Below, in pieces: positions 40,956 to 49,614 of a stretch of 64,000 nucleotides of DNA (within the stretch, counting starts at the first letter, position 1; each line of letters begins with the position of its first letter). Location: the NCBI RefSeq assembly GCF_024055715.1, contig NZ_JAMXMV010000013.1:124001-188000 (forward strand), read 5' to 3'. Origin of the DNA: Actinoallomurus soli (lineage in GTDB: Bacteria > Actinomycetota > Actinomycetes > Streptosporangiales > Streptosporangiaceae). Below the pieces are notes generated by a model. It searched no databases and was not told where the DNA came from. It worked only from the letters and a program-made list of their open reading frames with translations. Made by a program: the position numbers and the translations under genes.

Positions 40956-42052
40956 GAGGCCGCCTCGGCCGGGGTCTCGGTGCCGCGGGCGGCCAGCAGG
41001 GAGGCGTGGGTGGGCGCGTCGGGGACCCCGGCGGGCCGCCTGGCGGCGAACTCCTCGCGCAGCACCGGGACGACCTCCTCGCCGAGCAGGTCCAGCTGCT
41101 CCAGGACGGTCTTGAGCGGCAGTCCGGCGTGGTCGATGAGGAACAGCTGGCGCTGGTAGTCCCCGAAGTGCTCGCGGAAGGTCAGGGTCTTGTCGATGAC
41201 CTGCTGGGGGCTGCCGACGGTGAGGGGCGTCTCGGCCGTGAACTCCTCCAGCGACGGGCCGTGCCCGTACACGGGGGCGTTGTCGAAGTAGGGGCGGAAC
41301 TCCCGCACGGCGTCCTGGGAGTTCTTGCGCATGAACACCTGCCCGCCCAGGCCGACGATCGCCTGCTCGGGCGTGCCGTGCCCGTAGTGGGCGTAACGCT
41401 CCCGGTACAGGCTGATGAGCCGCTGGAAGTGCTCCTTGGGCCAGAAGATGTTGTTGGCGAAGAATCCGTCGCCGTAGTAGGCGGCCTGCTCGGCGATCTC
41501 CGGGCTGCGGATCGAGCCGTGCCAGACGAACGGCGGGACGCCGTCCAGCGGCCGGGGCGTGCTGGTGAACCCCTGCAGCGGGGTGCGGAAGCGGCCCTTC
41601 CAGTCGACCACGTCCTCGCGCCAGAGCCGGTGCAGCAGCGCGTAGTTCTCGACGGCCAGGGGGATGCCCTGGCGGATGTCCTGGCCGAACCAGGGGTAGA
41701 CGGGGCCGGTGTTGCCCCGGCCCAGCATCAGGTCGACGCGCCCGCCGGCCAGGTGCTGGAGCATCGCGAAGTCCTCGGCGATCTTCACCGGGTCGTTCGT
41801 GGTGATCAGCGTGGTCGCGGTCGACAGGATCAGCCGCTCGGTGCAGGCCGCGATGTAGCCCAGCATCGTCGTCGGGGACGAGGGCACGAACGGCGGGTTG
41901 TGGTGCTCGCCGGTGGCGAACACGTCCAGACCGACCTCCTCGGCCTTGCGCGCGATCGTCACCATCGCCGTGATCCGCTCATGCTCACTCGGCGTCCTGC
42001 CGGTGGTCGGATCCGGCGTGACGTCGCCGACCGTGAAGATCCCGAACTGCAT
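40952..42052 (-). CDS. LLM-class flavin-dependent monooxygenase (CE1758-type)
   Basis: A 366-residue luciferase-like TIM barrel: MQFGIFTVGDVTPDPTTGRT, FATGEHHNPPFVPSSPTTML, LMLGRGNTGPVYPWFGQDIR, FVWHGSIRSPEIAEQAAYYG and FANNIFWPKEHFQRLISLYR. This subgroup is paired with a CE1759-type reductase, as here. The start at 42052 has GAAGGG upstream; an in-frame codon at 42094 is rejected. An HxlR gene upstream on the same strand and an inverted repeat in its promoter suggest control by a redox or quinone signal. Substrate unknown. Confidence 0.87.
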   Translation of the reverse strand: MQFGIFTVGDVTPDPTTGRTPSEHERITAMVTIARKAEEVGLDVFATGEHHNPPFVPSSPTTMLGYIAACTERLILSTATTLITTNDPVKIAEDFAMLQHLAGGRVDLMLGRGNTGPVYPWFGQDIRQGIPLAVENYALLHRLWREDVVDWKGRFRTPLQGFTSTPRPLDGVPPFVWHGSIRSPEIAEQAAYYGDGFFANNIFWPKEHFQRLISLYRERYAHYGHGTPEQAIVGLGGQVFMRKNSQDAVREFRPYFDNAPVYGHGPSLEEFTAETPLTVGSPQQVIDKTLTFREHFGDYQRQLFLIDHAGLPLKTVLEQLDLLGEEVVPVLREEFAARRPAGVPDAPTHASLLAARGTETPAEAAS

Positions 42053-42073
42053 GACGCGACCCTTCCATGCTGA

Positions 42074-42098
42074 TTGAATCTTCAACGATAGCAACGTT
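42074..42098. promoter_or_regulatory. Inverted repeat in the promoter of the LLM monooxygenase operon
   Basis: TTGAATCTTCAA (42074-42085) is a palindrome (TTGAA/TTCAA), followed by AACGATAGCAACGTT (42084-42098) with AACG/CGTT arms. On the minus strand the second contains a -10-like TATCGT. This is a candidate site for the HxlR regulator encoded just upstream. Confidence 0.4.
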
Positions 42099-42122
42099 TC
42101 CCGTCGACCATTCCCCCGCGGG

Positions 42123-42560
42123 TCACCGGACGGGGCCGAGACGGACCGGGCTGACCCCCTCCTCCGTCACCGGCTCACCGCAGTGCGCGCACACCGTCTG
42201 CGGGCGCAGGTCGGCACCGCAGGAGTGGCGCCAGACCGTCGGCGGCGGGCCCTCGGCGACGTAGCGGTCGCCCCAGTCCATCAGGTTCAGCAGGATCGGC
42301 TGCAGCGCCCGCCCGGCCTCGGTCGGCACGTACTCATGGCGCGGCGGGTGCGCCTCGTACTGGCGCCTGGTCAGCACCCCGGCGTCCACCAGCGTCCGCA
42401 GCCGCGTGGCGAGGATGTCGCGGCTGGCGCCGGTGTTGCGGGCGATCTGGTCGAACCTCCGCTCGCCGAGCAGGATCTCCCGCAGGGCGAGCAGGCTCCA
42501 CTTCTCGCCGATCACGGCCAGCGCGTCGGCGATCGAACACTGACGGCCGCGTACGGCCAC
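42123..42560 (-). CDS. HxlR-family (DUF24) transcriptional regulator with C-terminal Cys pairs
   Basis: 145 residues. The HxlR winged helix reads CSIADALAVIGEKWSLLALR, EILLGERRFDQIARNTGASR, DILATRLRTLVDAGVLTRRQ and YVPTEAGRALQPILLNLMDW. A C-terminal extension has CGADLRPQTVCAHCGEPV, a small zinc-ribbon-like tail. The Cys near the N terminus (RGRQCSIADAL) is the redox-sensing position of this family. The start at 42560 follows GGAGGG; longer frames are rejected. It probably controls the LLM/FMN-reductase operon and perhaps the divergent thiolase. Confidence 0.82.
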   Translation of the reverse strand: MAVRGRQCSIADALAVIGEKWSLLALREILLGERRFDQIARNTGASRDILATRLRTLVDAGVLTRRQYEAHPPRHEYVPTEAGRALQPILLNLMDWGDRYVAEGPPPTVWRHSCGADLRPQTVCAHCGEPVTEEGVSPVRLGPVR

Positions 42561-42718
42561 GGGGCTGCCCTCCTCGCTCGGCGCCGTCGGCGCACCGGCC
42601 GGTCCTGTGGCCCAACCTACCCCCAGGACGCGGTGACGCCCGCGATCAGTGGGTTGTGAAATCCAACTTTGCACGGTATACCCGTCAGTAGCTTCGATGG
42701 CGAGTGAGGGGATGTCTC

Positions 42719-43912
42719 ATGAACGACGCGGTCATCGTCGACGCGGTCCGCACGCCGATCGGCAAGGGCAAGCCGGGCGGCGCCCTGTCGGGGATGCACC
42801 CCGTCGACCTGCACGCGCACGCGATCCGGTCGCTGCTGGAACGGACCGGGATCGCCCCGGCCGCCGTCGACGACGTGATCAGCGGAGCCGTCGGCCAGAT
42901 CGGCGAGCAGAGCGCCAACACCGCGCGGTGGGCGGCGCTGGCGGCCGGGCTGCCGGAGTCGGTGCCCGCCGTGACGGTGGACCGCCAGTGCGGCAGCAGC
43001 CAGCAGGCGATCCACTTCGCGGCCCAGGGTGTCATCAGCGGGGCGTACGACGTGGTGATCGCCTCCGGTGTCGAGTCGATGAGCCGGGTGCCGATCGGCA
43101 GCCAGACGGCCGGACGCGACTTCCTCGGCGCGGGCGTGGCCGAGCGCTACCCGGGCGGCCTGGTGCCGCAGGGCGTCAGTGCCGAGCTGATCGCCCAGCG
43201 CTGGGATCTGTCCCGCGAACGGCTGGACGCCTTCGCCGTCGAGAGCCACCACCGCGCCGCGCGGGCGTGGGAGGAGGGCCGCTTCGCCGGCGAGGTATCC
43301 CCCCTCAAGGCGCCCTCGGCCGACGGCACGCCCGTGCAGGTCACCCGCGACGAGTCCGTACGGCCGGGCACCACGCCGCAGATCCTGGCCGGCCTGCGGC
43401 CCGCCTTCCGCGCCGACGTGTGGCAGGAGCGCTTCCCCGACCTCGACTGGCGGATCACCGCGGGCAACTCCTCACCCGTCAACGACGGCGCCGCCGCCGT
43501 CCTCATCACCAGCGGCGCGACGGCGCGGCGGCTCGGGCTGCGGCCCCGCGCCCGCCTGCACTCCTTCGCCGTGGTGGGCGACGACCCCCTGCTCATGCTC
43601 ACCGGCATCATCCCCGCGACGCGCAAGGTCCTGGACCGCGCGGGCCTGTCGCTGGAGGAGATCGACGCGTTCGAGGTCAACGAGGCCTTCACCAGCGTCG
43701 TGCTCGCCTGGCTCGCCGAGACCGGCGCCGATCCGGCCAAGGTCAACGTCAACGGCGGGGCCACCGCCCTGGGACACCCGCTGGGAGCCAGCGGCGCACG
43801 CCTGATGACCACGCTGCTGTCGGTCCTCGAACAGCGTGGCGGGCGCTACGGGCTGCAGACGATGTGCGAGGCCGGCGGCCTCGCCAACGCGACCATCGTC
43901 GAACGCCTCTGA
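42719..43912 (+). CDS. Acetyl-CoA acetyltransferase (thiolase)
   Basis: 397 residues. The nucleophile Cys is in VDRQCGSSQQAIHFAAQG, and VIASGVESMSRVPIGS follows. The C-terminal set is VNEAFTSVVLAWLAE, VNVNGGATALGHPLGASGAR (catalytic His) and QTMCEAGGLANATIVE (second Cys). All catalytic residues are present, so it should perform thiolysis or Claisen condensation in fatty-acid breakdown. There is no 3-hydroxyacyl-CoA dehydrogenase beside it. The start at 42719 has GAGGGG upstream. Its stop lies in the first unit of a 14-bp tandem repeat. Confidence 0.9.
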   Translation: MNDAVIVDAVRTPIGKGKPGGALSGMHPVDLHAHAIRSLLERTGIAPAAVDDVISGAVGQIGEQSANTARWAALAAGLPESVPAVTVDRQCGSSQQAIHFAAQGVISGAYDVVIASGVESMSRVPIGSQTAGRDFLGAGVAERYPGGLVPQGVSAELIAQRWDLSRERLDAFAVESHHRAARAWEEGRFAGEVSPLKAPSADGTPVQVTRDESVRPGTTPQILAGLRPAFRADVWQERFPDLDWRITAGNSSPVNDGAAAVLITSGATARRLGLRPRARLHSFAVVGDDPLLMLTGIIPATRKVLDRAGLSLEEIDAFEVNEAFTSVVLAWLAETGADPAKVNVNGGATALGHPLGASGARLMTTLLSVLEQRGGRYGLQTMCEAGGLANATIVERL

Positions 43913-43948
43913 GCCGAACGCTCTGAGCCGAACGCTCTGAGCCGAAGG
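43907..43948 (+). repeat. 14-bp tandem repeat, three copies, over the thiolase stop
   Basis: CTCTGAGCCGAACG at 43907-43920 and 43921-43934, and CTCTGAGCCGAAGG at 43935-43948, with a partial fourth unit CTCTGAACGG after one base. The first unit contains the thiolase stop TGA, and each unit supplies another TGA. Confidence 0.8.
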
Positions 43949-44052
43949 CCTCTGAACGGCACGCGGGCTCCGGCACGGCGCCAGGTCCCGGACAATGAAG
44001 GTCCGTGCCGGGCGCCGCGCCCGGAGCCGAGCCCAGCCAGGAGAGCGCGCCG

Positions 44053-44886
44053 TTGCCCCGCGAACGCCAGACCATCCCCCTCACGACGGCCCGTACGGAC
44101 CTGCGCGCCGACTGCGGACGCTGCCAGGGGCTGTGCTGCGTGGCGCTGCCGTTCGCGGCCTCGGCCGGCTTCGCCATCGACAAGGACGCCGGACGGCCCT
44201 GCCCGAACCTGAACGCCGACTTCCGCTGCGGCATCCACGCCGACCTGCGCGGCAAGGGCTTCTCCGGCTGCACCGTCTTCGACTGCTTCGGCGCCGGGCA
44301 GCAGGTCTGCCAGGTCACCTTCGCCGGACAGGACTGGAGGGAGTCGCCCGGCACCGCCCGGCGGATGTTCGCGGTGTTCGCCGTCATGCGGCAGCTCCAC
44401 GAGATCCTGTGGTACCTCGCCGAGGCGCTCGCGCTGCCCGCCGCCCGCCCGGTCCACGGCGAGCTGCGCCGGGCGCTGACCGACACCGAACGCCTCACCC
44501 GCGCCGGCGCCGAGGAGCTGGCCGAGGCGGACGTCGCCGCGCACCGAGCCCGCGTCAATCCGCTCCTGCTGCGCGCCAGCGAGCTCGTACGGGCCGGGGT
44601 GCCCGGCCGCCCCAAGAACCGCCGGGGCGCCGACCTCATGGGGGCGCGGCTGCGCGGCGCGGACCTGCGCGGCGCCGACCTGCGCGGGGCCTACCTCATC
44701 GCCGCGGACCTGCGGAACGCCGACCTGCGCACGGCCGACCTGATCGGGGCCGACCTGCGCGACGCCGACCTGCGGGGAGCGGACCTGACCGGCGCGATCT
44801 TCCTGACCCAGGCCCAGGTCAACGCCGCCCGCGGCGACGCCGCCACACGGCTGCCGTCCGCCTTGACCCGCCCGGCGCACTGGTGA
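44053..44886 (+). CDS. Pentapeptide-repeat protein with N-terminal Cys-rich (YkgJ-like) domain
   Basis: 277 residues. The N-terminal part has [49 protein letters not shown], resembling the metal-binding Cys pattern of YkgJ-type proteins. A helical segment follows. The C terminus (about 195-260) consists of A(D/N)LRxAD pentapeptides: [20 protein letters not shown] and [12 protein letters not shown] form a right-handed beta-helix. Function unknown; pentapeptide proteins can mimic DNA or act as scaffolds. TTG 44053 is preferred (AGGAG 8 nt upstream, N terminus [10 protein letters not shown]); GTG 44005 is an alternative. Confidence 0.72.
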   Translation: MPRERQTIPLTTARTDLRADCGRCQGLCCVALPFAASAGFAIDKDAGRPCPNLNADFRCGIHADLRGKGFSGCTVFDCFGAGQQVCQVTFAGQDWRESPGTARRMFAVFAVMRQLHEILWYLAEALALPAARPVHGELRRALTDTERLTRAGAEELAEADVAAHRARVNPLLLRASELVRAGVPGRPKNRRGADLMGARLRGADLRGADLRGAYLIAADLRNADLRTADLIGADLRDADLRGADLTGAIFLTQAQVNAARGDAATRLPSALTRPAHW

Positions 44887-45395
44887 CCCGCACGGCCACC
44901 CGTGACCGGCCTTGTCCGTACGATCCGGCGCGCCGGGCGCCGTCACCAGGCGGGCAGGAGCGAGCCGCGGGCCGTGACGGCGGTGTTCGGATCGGCGGCG
45001 AGGGGGCAGGGGACGCGCCGGGCCGGGACCGGCGCCCGTGACCGGGGAACGACCGAACGTGGAGCCGCCCCGCCGCATCGGCGACAGGCCCGGCGCTTCG
45101 ACGTCCCGTGGGACTGGCATCCCTTCGACGGACCGGCGCGCGCGAACCGAGCTGGCCCTTGACGCTCCTGTACCGCGGCGGTCCCGCCGACGAGGCGACG
45201 GCCGCCGCGGCCGCTCACGCGACGCGCACGGGTTCCCATCGAGAAGAAGTCAGGCGCTGGAGCGAACTGGCACGGGCGAGACCCACCCGCGCAAGCGGTA
45301 GGCGCCCGCCGGACGCGGGCCCGCCGTGGCGGACGACCGGCCGTCGACGGCGGTGCGGCGGTCCCTCCGGCCCGTGGCCGGATGCGCGCGGGCCG
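44887..45395. other. 509-bp intergenic region, no gene recognised
   Basis: Lies between convergent genes. One plus frame around 45150-45300 reads somewhat like protein (LTLLYRGGPADEATAAAAAH, ATRTGSHREEVRRWSELARA) but has no start signal and turns into antisense shadow downstream. It may be a remnant. The end (45296-45330) has inverted GC-rich words (GGCGCCCGCCGGACGCGGGC) that could terminate the leftward operon. Nothing else was seen. Confidence 0.4.
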
Positions 45396-46601
45396 TCAGA
45401 TCAGGCCCTCGGCCGACAGCGGGTGCCGGGCCAGGGCCTTGTCGACGCCCAGCCACAGCGCGCCCGCCATCTCCATGATCTTGGGCTGGCCCATGAGGTG
45501 CTGCCCGATCGTGGTCAGGTCGCGCTGGTGGCGCTCGAGCGGGCAGCGCCGGTAGATCGAGGCGCTGCCGACGACGTCCGCGAGGAGGCGTACGGCGTCG
45601 CGGCAGGTCCGGATCGTGTGCATGTGCGCGCCGACCAGCGCGGCCCGCAGGCGCAGCGACGGCTCGGCGCCGGTCTCCAGCGTCGACCACAGTTCGCCCA
45701 GGACGTCGTACTGGTAGCTGCGGGCGGCACCGACCATCGCGTGGACCTGGGCGACGCCGGCGCGTACCCGCGGGTCCTCGCGCGCCGGGCGCATCTCCGG
45801 GACGAGCATCTTGTCGGCCAGGATCTGCTCGGCGGATCGCAGCGCGGCGCGGGCGATGCCCAGCGGCACCCCGGGAAGGTTGGCGAAGAACATGCCCGGC
45901 CACGCGTAGAGGGTGCCGGCGCGCCGGCGGCGGCGAAGGTCGCCGAACCGGAAGGTCTGCCCGGCCGGGACGAACGCGCCCTCGACGGCGTAGTCGTGGC
46001 TGCCGCTGCCGGCCAGCCCGGTGGTGTGCCAGGTGTCGAGGATCTCGAACTCCCCGGCCGGCAGCATCGCGACGCGGGTCTCCGGCCGCCCGTCCTCCGT
46101 CATCACGGGGGCGCCGTCCTCGAACACCAGCGCGCCGCCGATGATGACGTCGGCGTGCGTGCAGCCGCTGCCGAACTGCCAGCGGCCCTCCAGCCGGTAG
46201 CCGCCCGCCACCCGGTGCAGCCGGCCGGCCGGGACGATCCAGCCCGCGGTGATCATGTCCAGGTCGGGGTAGAGCCCGCGGGCGACGGAGTCCTCCAGGG
46301 GCGCGGTGTAGAAGCCGCCGTCCGAGCCGATCATGGCGCACCAGCCGGCCGCCCCGTCGGCCGCGGACAACTCCTCGATGATCTCGGTCTGGGTGCGGAT
46401 GTCCACCTCCGGCCCGCCCCAGGCGCGCGGCATCGCCATGCGGAACACGCCCGTCGAGCGCAGCGCCTCCACCGCGCGCGGGGTCAGCCGGCGGCCGCGT
46501 TCGCCCGCCTCGGCCTCCTCGCGCAGGACCGGGGCGACGGCGCGGGCGGCCGCCAGGATCGCCGGGCCGTCCAGGACCGTGGTGTCGGTCGGGAGCGTCA
46601 T
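45396..46601 (-). CDS. Acyl-CoA dehydrogenase-fold flavin monooxygenase (HsaA/DszC-like)
   Basis: 401 residues with the three-domain acyl-CoA dehydrogenase fold: EAGERGRRLTPRAVEALRST, EELSAADGAAGWCAMIGSDG, YRLEGRWQFGSGCTHADVII (the W-x-F-x-S-G phrase of group D monooxygenases) and VGSASIYRRCPLERHQRDLT (in place of the G-G-x-G-y FAD loop). No catalytic Glu for CoA-ester oxidation is recognisable. Such enzymes hydroxylate aromatic or N-containing small molecules using FMNH2 or FADH2 from a partner reductase. It is last in the five-gene operon beginning at 49614; a reductase is not in the operon. Confidence 0.8.
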   Translation of the reverse strand: MTLPTDTTVLDGPAILAAARAVAPVLREEAEAGERGRRLTPRAVEALRSTGVFRMAMPRAWGGPEVDIRTQTEIIEELSAADGAAGWCAMIGSDGGFYTAPLEDSVARGLYPDLDMITAGWIVPAGRLHRVAGGYRLEGRWQFGSGCTHADVIIGGALVFEDGAPVMTEDGRPETRVAMLPAGEFEILDTWHTTGLAGSGSHDYAVEGAFVPAGQTFRFGDLRRRRRAGTLYAWPGMFFANLPGVPLGIARAALRSAEQILADKMLVPEMRPAREDPRVRAGVAQVHAMVGAARSYQYDVLGELWSTLETGAEPSLRLRAALVGAHMHTIRTCRDAVRLLADVVGSASIYRRCPLERHQRDLTTIGQHLMGQPKIMEMAGALWLGVDKALARHPLSAEGLI

Positions 46602-46614
46602 GCGCGGTGCCTCC

Positions 46615-47694
46615 TCAGGCCGGGGTCGCCTCGATCACCCGGAAGTCCAAGCGGGGAAGGGCGGTCAGCCGGACCTGCTCGAACCCGGCGGCGTCGAGCA
46701 GCCGCTCGAACTCCCGCTCCGTGCGCTCCCGGCCGCCGGTGGCGACGAGCATGTGCAGGTCCAGCAGCAGGTCCCGGGTCTCGGCGGGGTCGCCGGGAGT
46801 GACGCGCTCGGGCACGGCCCGTTCGATCACGAACAGGCGGCCGCCCGGCGGCACCGCGGCGCGGACGTTGCGGAGGATCGCGGTGGCGCGCTCGTCGTCC
46901 CAGTCATGGAGGATCTGCTTGAGCAGGTAGGCGTCGGCGCCCGCGGGCACCGAGACGAAGAAGTCGCCGCTGACCACCTCGCACCGCGCGGCGACACCGG
47001 CTTCGGCGAGCGTCGTGGCCGTCGCGGCCAGGCCGGTCGGCACGTCGAACACCACGCCCCGTACGCCCGGATGGGCTCGCAGGACGTGGGAGAGCAGGGT
47101 GCCGTCGCCGCCGCCGACGTCGACGACCGTGCCGAAGCGCGACAGGTCGGCCGCGGCGAGGATGCCGGGCGCGGCGTCCCGGGTGTGCTCGGCCATGGCC
47201 CGGTTGAACGTCGCCGCCTCCTCGGGCTCGCGCGCGTAGTACTCGATCCAGGAGACCCCGTGCGCCAGGTCCCAGGCCGGCTCTCCGGTGCGCACGCTGG
47301 GCACCAGTTCGTCCCAGCTCCGCCAGACCGCCGGGCCGCACAGCATCCGCACGAGTTCGCGGATGGAGTCCGGGGCGTCCTTGCGCAGGGGCCGCCCGGA
47401 CTCGGCCAGCTCGAACCGGTCCGTCGCGGTCTGGGTCACCAGCCCCATCCCGGCCAGGGCCAGCAGCAGCCGCCGCAGCGACGGCCCGTGCGCGCCGGTG
47501 CGCTCGGCCAGTTCGGCCGTCGTCAGGGGCCCGTCGCCGAGCAGGTCGGCCAGGCCCAGCTCGGCGGCCGCGTAGACGGTCTTGGCGGCCATCGCGTGCA
47601 GGACGGTCTGCATGAGGCGGGCCGGCGCCGGCCGCCCGTTCGAACCGGCGGCCGTGCCGCCGGCCGTGGCGGCGTCCTGATCCGTCGAGCCCAC
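46615..47694 (-). CDS. SAM-dependent O-methyltransferase (plant-OMT/TcmN-like)
   Basis: 359 residues. The N-terminal helical dimerisation domain reads LMQTVLHAMAAKTVYAAAEL, GLADLLGDGPLTTAELAERT and RRLLLALAGMGLVTQTATDR. The Rossmann methyltransferase domain has FGTVVDVGGGDGTLLSHVLR (motif I), RCEVVSGDFFVSVPAGADAY and LLKQILHDWDDERATAILRN with the catalytic-base His. This type methylates hydroxyls on natural-product rings (compare carminomycin or hydroxyneurosporene methyltransferases). It sits between the monooxygenase gene and a GNAT-like gene in one operon, 13 and 1 bp from its neighbours. Confidence 0.87.
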   Translation of the reverse strand: MGSTDQDAATAGGTAAGSNGRPAPARLMQTVLHAMAAKTVYAAAELGLADLLGDGPLTTAELAERTGAHGPSLRRLLLALAGMGLVTQTATDRFELAESGRPLRKDAPDSIRELVRMLCGPAVWRSWDELVPSVRTGEPAWDLAHGVSWIEYYAREPEEAATFNRAMAEHTRDAAPGILAAADLSRFGTVVDVGGGDGTLLSHVLRAHPGVRGVVFDVPTGLAATATTLAEAGVAARCEVVSGDFFVSVPAGADAYLLKQILHDWDDERATAILRNVRAAVPPGGRLFVIERAVPERVTPGDPAETRDLLLDLHMLVATGGRERTEREFERLLDAAGFEQVRLTALPRLDFRVIEATPA

Positions 47695-47695
47695 C

Positions 47696-48421
47696 TCACA
47701 CGCCCCCGAGCTCGTCCGTCGCGCGCGGGGCCGACCGTTTCACGTCGGCGGCGATGCTCTTCATCGTGACCTTCCGGTGGAAGTAGTGGTAGCTGCGGGC
47801 GAGGGCGTAGTCGATGTGCTCCCTGCGGTCGGTCCTGAAGTAGGTGACGTAGTCGCAGATGGCCGCGTCTCCCAGCAGGTGCAGGGGCTCGTGCCGGACC
47901 GGGAGCGTTCCGAAGTCGACGAACAGGGGCAGGACCTCGTACCGGACCAGCCCGGCGACGAAGTCGAACCCCTTGGTGTACGACAGCAGGGCGCAGTTCT
48001 TCAGGATGATGCCCAGGAGGAGATCGCCCTGGTAGGTCTGCTCGACCGCGACGTTGTTGACCTGGAGGATCTTCCTGCCGGACGCTCCGGGGATCGTCCG
48101 GTGGAAGACCGAGTCCGGGGCGACCGGCGTGAGCCGGAAGATGGCCACCGCCTGATCGCGGTAGGTGACCTTGTAGCAGCTCGACGTGGTGCTCGGAAGG
48201 AAGTCCTCGCTGTAGAGCCCGAGCGGCTTGAGGGCCTTCTCCAGGAACTCCCGGTACTCATCGTGCTCGTGCACGTCCTGGATCTCGCAGGTCTGGTACT
48301 TGCGCACCTCCCGCAGGACCGACTCGTCGGCGGGGGCGGCGACCAGGGTGATCGGGGACGTCACGTCGCGGTTGGCGAGGATCGCGTCGTCTTCCAGGTG
48401 GAGACCGTCGTAGGTGATCAT
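47696..48421 (-). CDS. Putative GNAT/AHL-synthase-fold acyltransferase, unknown function
   Basis: 241 residues not clearly assigned to a family. The middle part looks like the acyl-CoA/ACP-binding core of GNAT or FeeM/AHL-synthase proteins: SCYKVTYRDQAVAIFRLTPV (strands 2-3), KILQVNNVAVEQTYQGDLLL (strand 4 and pyrophosphate-loop position), IILKNCALLSYTKGFDFVAG (helix 3 and strand 5), then EVLPLFVDFGTLPVRHEPLH. The classic Q/R-x-x-G-x-G/A loop is degenerate (QTYQGDLL). Its start follows directly on the stop of the diiron enzyme gene, so the two are coupled. An N-acylation role is a guess from fold and neighbours. Confidence 0.45.
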   Translation of the reverse strand: MITYDGLHLEDDAILANRDVTSPITLVAAPADESVLREVRKYQTCEIQDVHEHDEYREFLEKALKPLGLYSEDFLPSTTSSCYKVTYRDQAVAIFRLTPVAPDSVFHRTIPGASGRKILQVNNVAVEQTYQGDLLLGIILKNCALLSYTKGFDFVAGLVRYEVLPLFVDFGTLPVRHEPLHLLGDAAICDYVTYFRTDRREHIDYALARSYHYFHRKVTMKSIAADVKRSAPRATDELGGV

Positions 48422-49084
48422 CTAGGAGGTGGCGCTCATCACGTCGCGGAACATCTGGCCGTAATAGTGGATCGTCATCCGCCTGCCCTGGATGACCTCA
48501 TCGAGGTCGGAGTCCCCGACCAGCAGTTCGTCGACGGCCTTCTTGACGTCCTCGATGTGCCGGGTGTCGAACCCGCCGTGGCTCCTGATGAAGGTCACCT
48601 GGTCGCGTTCCAGGCCGTACTGCTGCCTGAGCGTGTCCGCGATCACCTTGCCCAGGTCCGCGCCGAGCCCCTCGGTCAGGCTGGCCACGCCGAGGATGCC
48701 CAGCGGGCTTCCGTAGGTCGCCATGTAGTAGTTCTGTGCGACCAGGCCCCAGGAGCCGGGCATCGGCGGGACGGCCAGGACCCGGTCGACGTCCTCGCCG
48801 AGGTTCCGCAGGTCGTTGACGCAGAACAGGTCGTGGTTGTTCTCCTCGCGGACCTGGTCGAAGAACCAGTCCCGCAGTCCGCGGTACTCGTCGCCGAGAC
48901 GCGCTCCGGCCAGCGACAGCATCCGGGAGGTGTGGCGGACCATGTGGTACGTCTCGCGCAGATAGCTGATGTAGTGCTCGCGCTTCATCCCGCCGCCGAG
49001 GACGAGTTCGATCAGCGGGTTGTTCTCGATCTCGCTCGTGAACTCCCTGTCGGTGGCGGACAGCAGTCTCTCGAAATTGCTCAT
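48422..49084 (-). CDS. Haem-oxygenase-like diiron oxidase/oxygenase (HDO) family enzyme
   Basis: A 220-residue all-helical protein of the iron-containing redox enzyme group (TenA/haem-oxygenase-like). Helix ligands are in YISYLRETYHMVRHTSRMLS (Glu, His), FFDQVREENNHDLFCVNDLR (Glu, His), VASLTEGLGADLGKV (Glu) and FIRSHGGFDTRHIEDVKKAV (His/Asp/His). These match the spaced E/H...D/H pattern of HDOs. Known members cleave C-C bonds, oxidise N or make terminal alkenes (UndA, BesC, SznF), so an unusual oxidation is expected; the substrate is not predictable. ATG 49084. Second gene of the five-gene operon. Confidence 0.75.
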   Translation of the reverse strand: MSNFERLLSATDREFTSEIENNPLIELVLGGGMKREHYISYLRETYHMVRHTSRMLSLAGARLGDEYRGLRDWFFDQVREENNHDLFCVNDLRNLGEDVDRVLAVPPMPGSWGLVAQNYYMATYGSPLGILGVASLTEGLGADLGKVIADTLRQQYGLERDQVTFIRSHGGFDTRHIEDVKKAVDELLVGDSDLDEVIQGRRMTIHYYGQMFRDVMSATS

Positions 49085-49155
49085 GCGCGGCGTTCCATCC
49101 TTCGAGGCCCGCTGGGCGGGCGAGAGGCGGCGTGATCTGCGAGGCGGCGGGACCG

Positions 49156-49614
49156 CTACCGGGACCCGGAGTCGTGGTCCGGGCCGTTGGGGAAGGGGGT
49201 CAGGCGGTAGGTCCCGATCGCCCGGGCCAGGGGCCGACTGGCCTGGTCCATGAGCCGTGCCTCGAGAAAAGCGGACGTATTGCCCATTGAGGTGATGCGG
49301 CCTTCGCCGAAGATCCGGCCCACGGGAACCGGCTTGACGAAGTCGATCGACATCGAAATCGTGACGGGCAGGAACCGCGCGTCGGTGAGCCCGACAATGG
49401 CCGAGCCCATGCACTCGTCGAGCATGGCCGTGATGAATCCGCCGTGGACGCTTCCGCCGGGATTCGTGAAAGCCTCGGTCGTGGTGAACGACAGATGGAT
49501 CGAATCCGAGTTCTTGTCGAGTTTCAGCAGCGTCCAGTCGACCAGCGCCGCGACCTGCGGTCGGTCGCCCAGGCGGTCGAAGATGGTCTCTTCCGTCGTG
49601 TTGGTCTCAGGCAC
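49156..49614 (-). CDS. PaaI-type hot-dog-fold thioesterase
   Basis: 152 residues. The hot-dog fold is visible in NPGGSVHGGFITAMLDECMG (the HGG...D/E catalytic motif), GSAIVGLTDARFLPVTISMS and IDFVKPVPVGRIFGEGRITS, ending LARAIGTYRLTPF. The enzyme would hydrolyse an acyl-CoA or acyl-carrier thioester. It is the first gene of the leftward operon with the diiron enzyme, a GNAT-like protein, the methyltransferase and the monooxygenase. It may release or edit the acyl intermediate. GTG start at 49614. Confidence 0.83.
   Translation of the reverse strand: MPETNTTEETIFDRLGDRPQVAALVDWTLLKLDKNSDSIHLSFTTTEAFTNPGGSVHGGFITAMLDECMGSAIVGLTDARFLPVTISMSIDFVKPVPVGRIFGEGRITSMGNTSAFLEARLMDQASRPLARAIGTYRLTPFPNGPDHDSGSR

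Noticed and set aside
45150-45300. Possible small gene between the pentapeptide and monooxygenase genes
   Set aside because: Protein-like for about 45 codons only, without start codon or ribosome-binding site.
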